Shown one piece after another: positions 13,131 through 26,000 of a stretch of 64,000 bases of DNA (its first letter is position 1; each line of letters begins with the position of its first letter). This stretch comes from Chondrosia reniformis (Eukaryota > Porifera > Demospongiae > Chondrillida > Chondrillidae). A program made the position numbers and the translations under genes. The notes under the pieces are model-generated. The model ran no database searches. It was given only the letters and a program-made list of their open reading frames with translations, and was not told where the DNA came from. The DNA lies in assembly GCA_947172415.1 (NCBI GenBank), contig OX359198.1, forward strand, positions 3,317,401 through 3,381,400, in the 5' to 3' direction.

Positions 13131-13605
13131 CAGACCTGCCAAGGCTAGGCTTAGAGCATGCGTGAGACTTTCTCAAGAAATGAGTGAGACCGCCCAAAAA
13201 TGCGTGAGATTTCAAAAAAATTGGCTCGCTACGCTCGCGTACATTTCCCTCAATACCCTTACTGTTAACATTAGATGGCTAATACCATACATTACGTCGT
13301 CAATTAAAAATGGAGGAGAAAGCGCCGCTGCGCTTACGGATTACTGCTAGATCATGGGTCTATAAGTCGTAATAAATAGGATACGGATAGATCATCGACA
13401 AGAATTTAAAGATATATACTCCACAGCCAAGGAATAGCCCCATCAGCCTGTATGGCTGATCTACCTGCTGGGGAGACTAGAGTGAGTGTGACAGTGAGTG
13501 AGAATCAGGAAAAGGCATGAGATCTGGCACAGATATGCGTGTGAGCGTGACATGACGGTCAAATGCGTCTGTCTCACGCCAGATGCGTGAGACTTGGTAG
13601 GTCTG
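13131..13605. mobile_element. 475-bp non-autonomous DNA element (MITE-like) in the 123-bp satellite
   Basis: The ends CAGACCTGCCAAG (13,131-13,143) and CTTGGTAGGTCTG (13,593-13,605) are inverted repeats matching at 12 of 13 positions. The flanks share CCGAAG (13,125-13,130 and 13,606-13,611), which may be a 6-bp target duplication, although the satellite unit itself makes short overlaps ambiguous. GCGTGAGA-type motifs recur just inside both ends. It has no transposase; a 62-codon frame inside shows no similarity that I recognise. The superfamily is not assigned: the terminal CAG would suit hAT, but hAT makes 8-bp duplications. Confidence 0.65.
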
Positions 13606-15448
13606 CCGAAGCTCTACGACCCATCAACAAGATAAAAATGGCCGCCGATTTCGAAAATGTGGGCTATGAAGTTGTAACGAAGACCATTTCTAGGATAAAA
13701 ATGGCCGCCTAATCCGATTAAACGTTCCCCGAAGCTCTACGACCTATCCCTGAGTTAAAAATGGCCGCCGATTTCGAAAATATGGGCTATGAAGCCATAC
13801 CGAAGTCCATTTCTAGGATAAAAATGGCTGCTCAATCCGATTAAAGGGTCCTCAAAGCTCTGCGACCTATCCCCGACTTAAAAATGGCCGCTGATTTCGA
13901 AAATTTGGGCTATGAAGTTGTAACCAAGACCATTTCTAGGATAAAAATGGCCGCCTAATCCAATTAAACGGTCCCCGAAGCTCTACGACCTATCCCTGAG
14001 TTAAAAATGGCCGCCGATTTCGAAAATATGGGCTATGAAGCCCTAACGAAGACCATTTCTAGGATAAAAATGGCCGCCGAATCTGATTAAAGGGTCGCTG
14101 AAGCTCTACGACCTAACACCGAGATAAAAATGGCCGCCGATTTCGAAAATATGGGCTATGAAGCCGTACCGAAAACCGTTTCTAGGATAAAATGGCCGCC
14201 GAATCCGATTAAAGGGTCCCTGAAACTCTAATACCTATCACCAAGATAAAAATTGCCACCGAATACAAATAAATGGTCCTCGAAGATCGAAGACCTATCC
14301 CCGAGTTAAAAATGGCAGCCGATTTCGAAAATATGGACTATGAAGCCGTAACGAAGACCGTTTCTAAGATAAAAATGGCCGCCGAATCCGATTAAAGGGT
14401 CCCCGAAACTCTCCGATCTATCCCCGAGTTAAAAAAGACCACCGATTTCGAAAATATGGGCTGTGAAGCCGTCCCGAAGACCGTTTCTAGGATAAAAATT
14501 GCGGCTGAATCCGAATAAAGGGTCCCGAAGCTCTACGACCTATCAACAAGATAAAAATGGCCGCCGATTTCGAAAATATGGGCTATGAAGTTGTAACAAA
14601 GACCGTTTCTAGGATAAAAATGGCCGTCTAATCCGATTAAAGGGTCCCCGAAGCTCTAAGACCTATCCCTGAGTTAAATATGGCCGCTGATTTCGAAAAT
14701 ATGGGCTATGAAGCCGTAACGAAGACCATTTCTAGGATAAAAATGGTCGCCTAATCCGATTAAAGGGTCCCCGAAGTTCTACGACCTATTCCTGAGTTAA
14801 AAATGGCTGCCGATTTCGAAAATATGGGCTATGAAGCCCTAACGAAGACCATTTCTAGGATAAAAATGGCCGCCGAATCCGATTAAAGGGTCCCAGAAGC
14901 TGTACGACCTAACACCGAGATAAAAATGGCCGCCAATTTCGAAAATATGGGCTATGAAGCCGTTCCGAAAACCGTTTCTAGGATAAAATGGCCGCCGAAT
15001 CCGATTAAAGGGTCCCCGAAACTCTAATACCTATCACCGAGATAAAAATTGCCGCCGAATACAAATAAAGGGTCCTCGAAGATCGAAGACCTATCCCTGA
15101 GTTAAAAATGGCCGCCGATTTCGAAAATATTGGCTATGAAGCCGTACCGAAAACCGTTTCTAGGATAAAATGGCCGCCTTAACCGATTAAAGGGTCCCCG
15201 AAGCTCTACTACCTATCCCCGAGTTAAATATGGCCGCCGATTTCGAAAATATGGTCTATGAAGCCGTACCAAAGACCGTTTCTTGGATAAAAATGGCCGC
15301 TGAATCCGATTAAAGGGTCCCTGAAGCTTTACGACCTATCACCGAGATAAAAATTGCCGCAGATTTCGAAAATATGGGCTATGAAGCCGTACCGAAGACT
15401 GTATCTAGGATAAAAATGGCCGCAGAATCTGAATAAAGGTCCCCGAAG

Positions 15449-15595
15449 CAGACCTGCCAAGGCTAGGCTTAGAGCATGCGTGAGACTTTCTCAAGAAATG
15501 AGTGAGACCGCCCAAAAATGCGTGAGATTTCAAAAAAAATTCGCTCGCTGCGCTCGCGTACATTTCCCTCAGTGCCCTTACTGTTAACATTAGAT
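15449..15595. mobile_element. Deleted second copy of the MITE-like element
   Basis: The first 147 bp of the 13,131 element, from CAGACCTGCC to TTAACATTAGAT, recur here with a few substitutions; then the sequence returns to the 123-bp satellite at CTATCCCCGAG. The preceding satellite is the same as that before the full copy, including GAATAAAGGTCCCCGAAG. This copy therefore arose by the 2,318-bp duplication of satellite plus element, then lost its right part. It is not an independent insertion. Confidence 0.75.
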
Positions 15596-15745
15596 CTATC
15601 CCCGAGTTAAAAAACTCCAACGATTTCGAAAATATTGGCTGTGAAGCCGTACCGAAGACCGTTTCTAGGATAAAAATTGCCGCTGAATCCGAATAAAGGG
15701 TCCCCGAAGCTCTACGACCTATCAATAAGATAAAAATGGTTGCCG

Positions 15746-18700
15746 ATACAACTAGCACATATAACTACATACAACTAGTACACACAACTAGTACACAGAG
15801 ATAGTTTCTAGTGCATACAACTAGTATATAAAATTATTTACTACAACTAGTAAATATAACTAGTACTTACATAAATTACACACAACTACTACATACAAGG
15901 AATACCTATAACAACATACAACCACTTAAAACAACTAGTACTTACAACTAGAACATACAACTAGTTTCTAGTACATAGAACTAGTACATAATATTAGTAC
16001 ATACAACTAGTAACTACAACTAGTAAATATAACTAGTACATACAACAATTACACACAACTAGTAACTACAACTAGTACATACAACTAGCACATACAACTA
16101 GTAATTACATCTAGTAGTAAATACAAGAAGTACATATAACTAGTATATACAGCTTGTACATACAACAATTACCCACAATTAGTACATAAAACTAGTACAT
16201 ATAACTACATTAAAGTAGTTCATAAAACTAGTACATACAACTAGTAAAAACAGATTGTTACTAGTACATACACCTTGTACATACCACTAGTACATACAAC
16301 TAGTCCATACAATTAGTACATACAACTAGTACATACAATTAGTACATACAACTAGTACATATAACTAGTACATTCAACAATTACACACAACTAATATATA
16401 CAACTAGTACATATAAACTACATAAAACTTGTACTTAACAAAAGTAAATACAGATTGTTACTAGTCCATACACCAAGTACATACAACTAGTACATATAAC
16501 TGGGACATGCAACTACTTACTCGTATATACAACTGGAACATACAATTAGTACATACAATTAGTACATAGAATTAGTTCATACAGCTGGTACATACAACTA
16601 GTACATATAGCTAGTACATCAACCACTTACTAGCACATACAATTAGTAAATACAACTAGTACATGCATCTAGTACATATGACTAGTACATACAAGTAGTA
16701 AATACAACTAGTACATAAAAAATTACACACAGCTAGTACATAAAACTATTACATATAACTACATACAAGTAGTATATACAACTAGAACATACAACTAATA
16801 AATACAGATTGTAACTAGTACATACACCTTATACATACAACAAGTACATTAAACTAATACGTATAACTAGTACATGCAACTACTTACTAGTACACATAAC
16901 TAGTACATACAATTAGTTCATACATCTAGTTCATACAGCTAGTACATACAACTAGTACATGTGACTAGTACGTACAATTAGTACACACTACTGGTACAAG
17001 CAACTAATACATTCAACAATTACACACAACTAGTATACACAACTGGTACATATAACTACATACGAGTAGTACATACAACTAGTACATACATCTAGTAAAT
17101 ACAGATTGTTACTAGTACATCCACCTTGTACATACAACTAGTTAATACAACTAGCCCAAACAACTAGAACGTACAACTAGTACATACAACTAGGACATAC
17201 AACTAGGACATACAAATAGTACATACAATTAGAAAGCGCAACCACTATTTACAATTGAGTACATCCAACTAGAACCTCCAACTAGTAAATATAACAAGAA
17301 CAAGTACAAACAACTAGAACATTCAACTGGTAACATGTACTTACAACTAGGACATAACACTAGTAACTACAACTAGTAAATATACCTAGTACATACCAAA
17401 ATTACACACAATTAGTTCATACAAGTAATACATATAACTACGTACAACTAGTTCAAACAACTAGGATATACAACTACTACCTACAAATAGTTACTAGTAA
17501 ATACAACTTGTATATACAACTTTTTTATACAACTAGTGCATAAATGTAGCACATAGAACTAGTACATACAACTACTGACTAGAACATATATACAACTAGA
17601 ACATACAACTAGTACATACAACTAGTACATACAACTAGTAACTACAACTAGTAAATAAAACTAGTATGTACAACAATTACACACTACTAGTACCTACAAC
17701 TAGAACATATAACTACATACAACTAGTGCATACAACTAGTACATAGCGATAGTTACTAGTACATACAACTAGTACATACAACTAGTTCATAAAGCTAGTA
17801 CATAAACTACTTACTAGTACATACAACTAGTAAATACAACAAGTACATACAACCAGTACATACAACTAGTACATATAACCAGTACATACAACTATATAGT
17901 ACATACAACGAGTACTACAACTAGGACATAGAACTAGTACAAATATCCAGTTCATATAACTAGTTCATACAACTAGTACATATAATTAGTACATACAACA
18001 ATTACACAGAAGTAGTACATACAACTAGTACATATAACTACTTACAACCAGTACATACAACTAGTACATACAACTAGTACATATAACTAGTACCTACAAC
18101 TAGGACATATAACTATTACATTCAACAATTACACACAACTAGTACATACTACCAGTACTTCTGACTACTTAATACTTGTACATACAACTGGTAAATACAG
18201 ATTGTGACTGCTATATACACCTAGTACATATAACAGTTAGTATATGCAACTAGTACATATAACAAGTACATACAACTAGACGACATACAACTAGAAACTA
18301 GTACATACAACTAGTAAATATAACTAGAATACAAAAAATACACACACCTAGTACATACAAGTACTACATATTACTACATACAACTAGTACATACAGCTAG
18401 TACATAAAACAAGTACATAGAACTAATACATACTACTAGTACATACATCTAGTTAGTAGTACATACAACTAGTACAAACAACTAGTACATACAAGAAGTA
18501 CATATAACTAGTACATACAGCTAGCACATACAACTGGATCATACAACAATTACGCACAATTAGTTAATACAACTAGTACATATAACTACATACAGGTAGA
18601 ACATACAACTAGAACATACAACTAGTAAATACAGATTGTTACTAGGACATACACCTATTACATAGAAGTACTACATTCAACTTGTATATATAACTAGTAC

Positions 18701-19973
18701 ATACAACTACCTACTAGTACATACAACTAGAACATACAATTAGTACATACAACTAGTACACTCAACTAGGACATACAGCTGGTACTTACAACTAGTACAT
18801 ATAGCTAGTACATACAACTAGTAAATACAGATTGTTACTAGTACATACACCTATTACATAGAATTACTGCATTCAACTTGTATATATAACTAGTACATAC
18901 AACTATCTATTAGTACATTCAACTAGTGCATACAAGTAGTAAATACAACTAGTACATATAACCAGTACATACACATATAACTAGTACATATATACAGTAC
19001 ATAAAACTAGAACATATTACTATAACACACAACTAGTAAACACATACAACTAATACATACAACTTCTACACACAACTAGTACATAAAACAAGTACATAGA
19101 ACTAGTACATACAACTACTTACTAGTATATACAACTAGTACGTACAATTAGTACATACAACTAGAACATATAACTAGTACATATAACTAGTACATATAAC
19201 TAGTACCTATGACTAGTACATTTAACTAGTACATAAAAGTACTTACTAGAACATATATACAACTAGTACATACAACTAGATTATACATCAAGTATATACA
19301 ACTAGTACACACAACTAGTACATACATCTGGAACCTACAACTGGCACAAAACTAGTACATACAAATAGTACATACAATTAGAACATGCAACTAGTAAATA
19401 TAACAAGAGCCAGTATATACAACTAGTAACATGTATCCTACAATTAAAACATACAACTAGCACAAAACACTAGTAACTTCAACTAGTAAATATACCTATT
19501 ACATACAAAAATTCCACACAACTACTAACTACAAGTAGTACATATAACTACATTCAACTAGTTCAAACAACTAGTAAATACAACTAGTACATAAAACTAG
19601 TAAATACAACAAGTACATACAACTCGTCTATACAACTAGTACATTCCACCAGTACATACAACTATACAGTACATAAGACCAGTACATATAACTAGCAAAT
19701 ATATATAGTACATAAAACTATTACATACAACTAGTACAAACAACCAGTACATAATTAGTACATAAAATTAGTACGTACACTTGGAACATATGACTAACAT
19801 ATAACTAGTACATACAAATAGTACTTACAATTAGAATATGCAAATACTACTTACAATTGAGTACATACAACTAGTAATGTATACTTACAACTACTACATA
19901 CAACTATATAGTACATTCAACTAGTACATTCAATTAGAACATACAACTAGTACATACAACTAGAACATGCATA
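15746..19973 (-). repeat. 13-bp satellite array, reverse orientation
   Basis: Units read GTACATACAACTA, the reverse complement of the array on the left of the 123-bp satellite. All of it lies in the left palindrome arm. No gene is seen. At its inner end it passes into Naiad sequence at about 19,974 (TAAGCTACATAAAAACCC). Confidence 0.93.
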
Positions 19974-20629
19974 TAAGCTACATAAAAACCCTTACAGCTA
20001 CAGATTCATAGCCGCCTCCCCTTTCTAGATTTCTAAATTCGGCACTCAGACTAATTCTCAAACATTTTAGAGAAAACTGCCTAGGTATATATAGGAATAC
20101 TGGTGTTAATGCCTGTTGGATAGTAGAAAACTCACTAGAAGTCTTAGATAGTCTTAGGTCTATACCCATTAGAAAACCCAGCTAGCTAGTTTTGATTTTT
20201 CTACATTATATACAGTGATCCCCCATAACCTACTTAAAGATAAGATTACTAACCTTATTCATAGTGCCTATACCTGTAGAAAGTCCCAATATATAGAAGT
20301 CTGTCAGGATAAAGCCTTTTGGTCTAACAATGTCTCCAATAAAGCAGTCACAGCTGTTCATTTAGTAGAGCTCTTTAATTACCTTATTGACAACATTTAT
20401 GTATGTGTAGACGGTTCTGTATTTAAGCAATGTGTAGGTATCCCTATGGGTACTGACTGTGCCCCTGCAGTTGCTAATCTTTTTCTGTTTGCCTATGAGT
20501 GTGAGTTTGTGAAAGGACTACTTAAGGATAACATCACCCTAGCTATTAAATTTTCCAATACTTATAGGTATATTGATGACCTTTTATGTATTAACAACAA
20601 TGATTTTGAACTGTCAATTAGTGATATTT
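19974..20629 (+). pseudogene. Naiad-type Penelope-like element, RT fragment in the left palindrome arm
   Basis: Plus-strand piece of a reverse transcriptase. Upstream of 20,215 the sequence matches the region before the catalytic core in the copy at 34-37 kb, but with a small internal deletion and frame loss. From 20,215 the frame reads through the PLE motif B (GIPMGTDCAPAVANLF) and the catalytic YIDD box (NTYRYIDDLLCINN). The Naiad match ends at 20,629 after SISDI, and the open frame then runs into satellite to 20,715, so the last 28 or so codons are not Naiad. The fragment is 5'-truncated and 3'-truncated and cannot function. It is a mirror copy of 22,417-23,072. Confidence 0.88.
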
Positions 20630-21496
20630 GTTTGAACTATGTGTATGTAGTTATATGTCCTACTTGTATGTACTATTTGTGCGTAATTTATGTATGTAAT
20701 AGTTATATTTACTAGTTTTTCTAGTTTTATGTACTAGTTGTGTGCGCTGGTTGTATGAACTAGTTGTATATACTATGTGTATGTACTAGTTTCTAGTTGT
20801 TTGTAGTCTAGGTGGATGTACTAATTATATGTACTAGTTATAAGTGTATGTACTGGTTATACCTACTAGTTGTATGTATTAGTTTTTTGTCCTAGTTAAA
20901 CTACTAGTTGAATGTACTAGTTGTATGTAATAGTAGTGTGATCTAATTTTATATACCGTTTATATGTACTAGTTATATGTGTTTGTACTGGTTATTTGTA
21001 CTAGTTGTTTGTAGAGGTTGTATGTACTAGTTGTTTGAACTGGTAACCATCTATATCTGCTATTTGTATGTACTAGTTATTAGAACTAGTTGTATATATG
21101 TACTTATATGTACTTTTTGTGCGTAATTTTTGTATGTACTGGTCATATTAATTAGTTGTGTGGACTAGTTATATTTATTAGTTTCATATAAAAGTTGTAT
21201 GTACTAAGTTGATGTACTGGTTACATGTATTAATTTTATGTACTAGTTTGATATACTAGTTGTGTGTTTGTATTAGCTGTATGTACTAGCTGTATGAACT
21301 AGTCGTATGTACTGGTAGTATTAACTACTTACTATTTGTATCTACTAGTTTTATGTACTAGTTTCTAGTTGTGCGTCGTCTAGGTGTATGTACTAGTTTT
21401 ATGTACAAGTTATATGTGTATGTACTGGTTAAACGTACTAGTTGTTTGTACTAGTTTTATATCCTAGTTGTACTACTAGTTGTATGACTAGTTGTA
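20630..21496 (+). repeat. 13-bp satellite in the palindrome spacer, forward orientation
   Basis: Forward satellite with many variant units. It is not part of the palindrome: it separates the end of the left arm from the 3' end of the Naiad copy that starts at 21,497. No gene is seen. Confidence 0.9.
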
Positions 21497-23072
21497 TGAA
21501 AAATCTAAGATACCATTTTCCTACATGCTATATGCCTATTCTGTAAAAAGAGCCTATAGGGGAACTAAACCTAAAGAGAGCTTTAGATGAAGATACAGTA
21601 GTCTTTTCTTCCTTCTTTCCCCTTCTTTCATCTTCTTCTCCACTGGGTCAGACAGCCGTTTCTGGGAATTCCACCCTTCATCAGTGAACCTGGGAGTCTT
21701 TGTCTTTTTCTTTATCTTGATCTTCTGTGAATCCTTGGCTCACTATGCTAAATCTAGGGGCTTTATATACACTATTTTGGCGCGAAAAGTTAAATAAGGT
21801 GTTAACTAAGACACATGATGAAATTCAATTTTATGAAAGGAATGTAGGTCCAATTAACTTTTATGAATTAATTATAAATCTATTAGTAATCTTGCTTGTA
21901 CGGGTAAAACAGACTCAGCATAACTATAGACACAAGTAGGACATATTATGTAAGTCTACCCCTAGGTCTTCTAGTAGTAACATTTCTTTGGAGGTGGGGT
22001 AGCACAATATGGGGTAACACAAGACAGTCCTTAAGCATACTAGCTAGTTTTTGTTTATACTTGATTCTAACTAGAGGCTGCCGGGATAGGAAGGTTTAAA
22101 GGTTGATTTTAGCTTAAAGTATTTGTAACCCTGCTTAATAAGCCTACTGCATAACTGCAAACTTTTAGCCTGTAAACTGTAGAAGTCACTACATATTCTA
22201 GAATACCTAATTAGTTGTGAAATAAAGACACCATAGGCTGGGGTATTAGGAATATTACTATCTAAATGGGGGAAGTTTACTATATCAAAGTTAAAGTCCT
22301 CTCGCTTATCATATACTCTAGTGATAAATTGATTGTTAGTAATAGTTATATCTAAGTCTAAAAAGGGGGATTTTTAGGGCTGGTATTTGTCTTTTTAAGA
22401 ATAAGTTCTTTGGGGTAAATATCACTAATTGACAGTTCAAAATCTTTGTTGTTAATACATAAAAGGTCATCAATATACCTATAAGTATTGGAAAATTTAA
22501 TAGCTAGGGTGATGTTATCCTTAAGTAGTCCTTTCACAAACTCACACTCATAGGCAAACAGAAAAAGATTAGCAACTGCAGGGGCACAGTCAGTACCCAT
22601 AGGGATACCTACACATTGCTTAAATACAGAACCGTCTACACATACATAAATGTTGTCAATAAGGTAATTAAAGAGCTCTACTAAATGAACAGCTGTGACT
22701 GCTTTATTGGAGACATTGTTAGACCAAAAGGCTTTATCCTGACAGACTTCTATATATTGGGACTTTCTACAGGTATAGGCACTATGAATAAGGTTAGTAA
22801 TCTTATCTTTAAGTAGGTTATGGGGGATCACTGTATATAATGTAGAAAAATCAAAACTAGCTAGCTGGGTTTTCTAATGGGTATAGACCTAAGACTATCT
22901 AAGACTTCTAGTGAGTTTTCTACTATCCAACAGGCATTAACACCAGTATTCCTATATATACCTAGGCAGTTTTCTCTAAAATGTTTGAGAATTAGTCTGA
23001 GTGCCGAATTTAGAAATCTAGAAAGGGGAGGCGGCTATGAATCTGTAGCTGTAAGGGTTTTTATGTAGCTTA
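21497..23072 (-). mobile_element. 5'-truncated Naiad-type Penelope-like element (copy B)
   Basis: Minus-strand element with its 3' end at 21,497 (plus strand TGAAAAATCTAAGATACC, the same terminus as at 34,151 and 37,647). The 3' region at 21,497-21,890 corresponds to the pseudo-LTR of copy A. The RT follows at about 21,950-23,072, truncated at its 5' end in satellite. Compared with copy A it has lost about 20 bases near 23,030. The right palindrome arm starts at 22,417 inside this element, so the element is continuous across the arm boundary here, unlike its mirror on the left. Confidence 0.88.
22358..22831 (-). pseudogene. Naiad RT core fragment (copy B)
   Basis: An uninterrupted frame of 157 codons covering RT motifs A-end to C: IPHNLLKDKITNLIHSAY, GIPMGTDCAPAVANLF and NTYRYIDDLLCINNKDFE. 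It stops at TAG 22,358-22,360, just after SPKNPPF. In the -1 frame the protein goes on with LDLDITITNNQFITKVYDK and beyond, typical of the PLE RT after the YIDD box. The seven bases before the stop read C-CCT-TTT in frame, a slippery pattern. The same stop and heptamer occur in copy A at 35,011-35,020. No functional protein is expected because the 5' part is missing. Confidence 0.85.
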
Positions 23073-26000
23073 TATGCATGTTCTAGTTGTATGTACTAGT
23101 TGTATGTTCTAATTGAATGTACTAGTTGAATGTACTATATAGTTGTATGTAGTAGTTGTAAGTATACATTACTAGTTGTATGTACTCAATTGTAAGTAGT
23201 ATTTGCATATTCTAATTGTAAGTACTATTTGTATGTACTAGTTATATGTTAGTCATATGTTCCAAGTGTACGTACTAATTTTATGTACTAATTATGTACT
23301 GGTTGTTTGTACTAGTTGTATGTAATAGTTTTATGTACTATATATATTTGCTAGTTATATGTACTGGTCTTATGTACTGTATAGTTGTATGTACTGGTGG
23401 AATGTACTAGTTGTATAGACGAGTTGTATGTACTTGTTGTATTTACTAGTTTTATGTACTAGTTGTATTTACTAGTTGTTTGAACTAGTTGAATGTAGTT
23501 ATATGTACTACTTGTAGTTAGTAGTTGTGTGGAATTTTTGTATGTAATAGGTATATTTACTAGTTGAAGTTACTAGTGTTTTGTGCTAGTTGTATGTTTT
23601 AATTGTAGGATACATGTTACTAGTTGTATATACTGGCTCTTGTTATATTTACTAGTTGCATGTTCTAATTGTATGTACTATTTGTATGTACTAGTTTTGT
23701 GCCAGTTGTAGGTTCCAGATGTATGTACTAGTTGTGTGTACTAGTTGTATATACTTGATGTATAATCTAGTTGTATGTACTAGTTGTATATATGTTCTAG
23801 TAAGTACTTTTATGTACTAGTTAAATGTACTAGTCATAGGTACTAGTTATATGTACTAGTTATATGTACTAGTTATATGTTCTAGTTGTATGTACTAATT
23901 GTACGTACTAGTTGTATATACTAGTAAGTAGTTGTATGTACTAGTTCTATGTACTTGTTTTATGTACTAGTTGTGTGTAGAAGTTGTATGTATTAGTTGT
24001 ATGTGTTTACTAGTTGTGTGTTATAGTAATATGTTCTAGTTTTATGTACTGTATATATGTACTAGTTATATGTGTATGTACTGGTTATATGTACTAGTTG
24101 TATTTACTACTTGTATGCACTAGTTGAATGTACTAATAGATAGTTGTATGTACTAGTTATATATACAAGTTGAATGCAGTAATTCTATGTAATAGGTGTA
24201 TGTACTAGTAACAATCTGTATTTACTAGTTGTATGTACTAGCTATATGTACTAGTTGTAAGTACCAGCTGTATGTCCTAGTTGAGTGTACTAGTTGTATG
24301 TACTAATTGTATGTTCTAGTTGTATGTACTAGTAGGTAGTTGTATGTACTAGTTATATATACAAGTTGAATGTAGTACTTCTATGTAATAGGTGTATGTC
24401 CTAGTAACAATCTGTATTTACTAGTTGTATGTTCTAGTTGTATGTTCTACCTGTATGTAGTTATATGTACTAGTTGTATTAACTAATTGTGCGTAATTGT
24501 TGTATGATCCAGTTGTATGTGCTAGCTGTATGTACTAGTTATATGTACTTCTTGTATGTACTAGTTGTTTGTACTAGTTGTATGTACTACTAACTAGATG
24601 TATGTACTAGTAGTATGTATTAGTTCTATGTACTTGTTTTATGTACTAGCTGTATGTACTAGTTGTATGTAGTAATATGTAGTACTTGTATGTACTAGGT
24701 GTGTGTATTTTTTGTATTCTAGTTATATTTACTAGTTGTATGTACTAGTTTCTAGTTGTATGTCGTCTAGTTGTATGTACTTGTTATATGTACTAGTTGC
24801 ATATACTAACTGTTATATGTACTAGGTGTATATAGCAGTCACAATCTGTATTTACCAGTTGTATGTACAAGTATTAAGTAGTCAGAAGTACTGGTAGTAT
24901 GTACTAGTTGTGTGTAATTGTTGAATGTAATAGTTATATGTCCTAGTTGTAGGTACTAGTTATATGTACTAGTTGTATGTACTAGTTGTATGTACTGGTT
25001 GTAAGTAGTTATATGTACTAGTTGTATGTACTACTTCTGTGTAATTGTTGTATGTACTAATTATATGTACTAGTTGTATGAACTAGTTATATGAACTGGA
25101 TATTTGTACTAGTTCTATGTCCTAGTTGTAGTACTCGTTGTATGTACTATATAGTTGTATGTACTGGTTATATGTACTAGTTGTATGTACTGGTTGTATG
25201 TACTTGTTGTATTTACTAGTTGTATGTACTAGTAAGTAGTTTATGTACTAGCTTTATGAACTAGTTGTATGTACTAGTTGTATGTACTAGTAACTATCGC
25301 TATGTACTAGTTGTATGCACTAGTTGTATGTAGTTATATGTTCTAGTTGTAGGTACTAGTAGTGTGTAATTGTTGTACATACTAGTTTTATTTACTAGTT
25401 GTAGTTACTAGTTGTATGTACTAGTTGTATGTACTAGTTGTATGTTCTAGTTGTATATATGTTCTAGTCAGTAGTTGTATGTACTAGTTCTATGTGCTAC
25501 ATTTATGCACTAGTTGTATAAAAAAGTTGTATATACAAGTTGTATTTACTAGTAACTATTTGTAGGTAGTAGTTGTATATCCTAGTTGTTTGAACTAGTT
25601 GTACGTAGTTATATGTATTACTTGTATGAACTAATTGTGTGTAATTTTGGTATGTACTAGGTATATTTACTAGTTGTAGTTACTAGTGTTATGTCCTAGT
25701 TGTAAGTACATGTTACCAGTTGAATGTTCTAGTTGTTTGTACTTGTTCTTGTTATATTTACTAGTTGGAGGTTCTAGTTGGATGTACTCAATTGTAAATA
25801 GTGGTTGCGCTTTCTAATTGTATGTACTATTTGTATGTCCTAGTTGTATGTACTAGTTGTATGTACTAGTTGTACGTTCTAGTTGTTTGGGCTAGTTGTA
25901 TTAACTAGTTGTATGTACAAGGTGGATGTACTAGTAACAATCTGTATTTACTAGATGTATGTACTAGTTGTATGTACTACTCGTATGTAGTTATATGTAC

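Larger units (their letters stand above)
11391..15745 (+). repeat. Second satellite, about 123-bp dimeric unit
   Basis: Roughly thirty copies of a unit of about 123 bp, visibly richer in G+C than its surroundings. Each unit has two half-units of about 61-63 bp that share a start near TAAAAATGGCCGCCGA. One half goes on TTTCGAAAATATGGGCTATG, the other AATCCGATTAAAGGGTCCCC. A block of 2,318 bp is itself duplicated: 12,841-13,277 matches 15,161-15,595, including a rare TTCTTGGATA variant and an element insertion at the identical position. Open frames here are by-products of the repeat. The array ends abruptly at 15,745 against reversed 13-bp satellite, which is also the outer end of the large palindrome. 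Confidence 0.93.
15746..20629 (-). repeat. Left arm of a 4.9-kb-arm palindrome
   Basis: This stretch is the reverse complement of 22,417-27,300. Paired positions sum to 43,046 at every point checked by eye: 15,746/27,300, 17,231/25,815, 18,851/24,195, 19,978/23,068, 20,169/22,877, 20,215/22,831 and 20,629/22,417. So there is no net length change over 4,884 bp; I noticed one base difference, near 20,600. The arm holds reversed 13-bp satellite and then a Naiad fragment. Both of its ends are abrupt (123-bp satellite outside, forward satellite inside), which suggests that this arm is the inserted copy. Confidence 0.93.

Noticed and set aside
11565-15758. Open frames in the 123-bp satellite (11,565-11,747; 13,162-13,350; 15,405-15,758)
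   Set aside because: They follow the satellite unit or the MITE-like insert and have no similarity or codon bias.
19978-20169. 63-codon frames at 19,978-20,169 (minus) and 22,877-23,068 (plus)
   Set aside because: Mirror images of each other and antisense to Naiad RT sequence; shadows.
21727-21939. 70-codon plus-strand frame in the Naiad pseudo-LTR (twin at 34,381-34,593)
   Set aside because: Antisense to the element, shared only because the repeat is shared; the copy at 37,647-38,037 does not keep the full frame.
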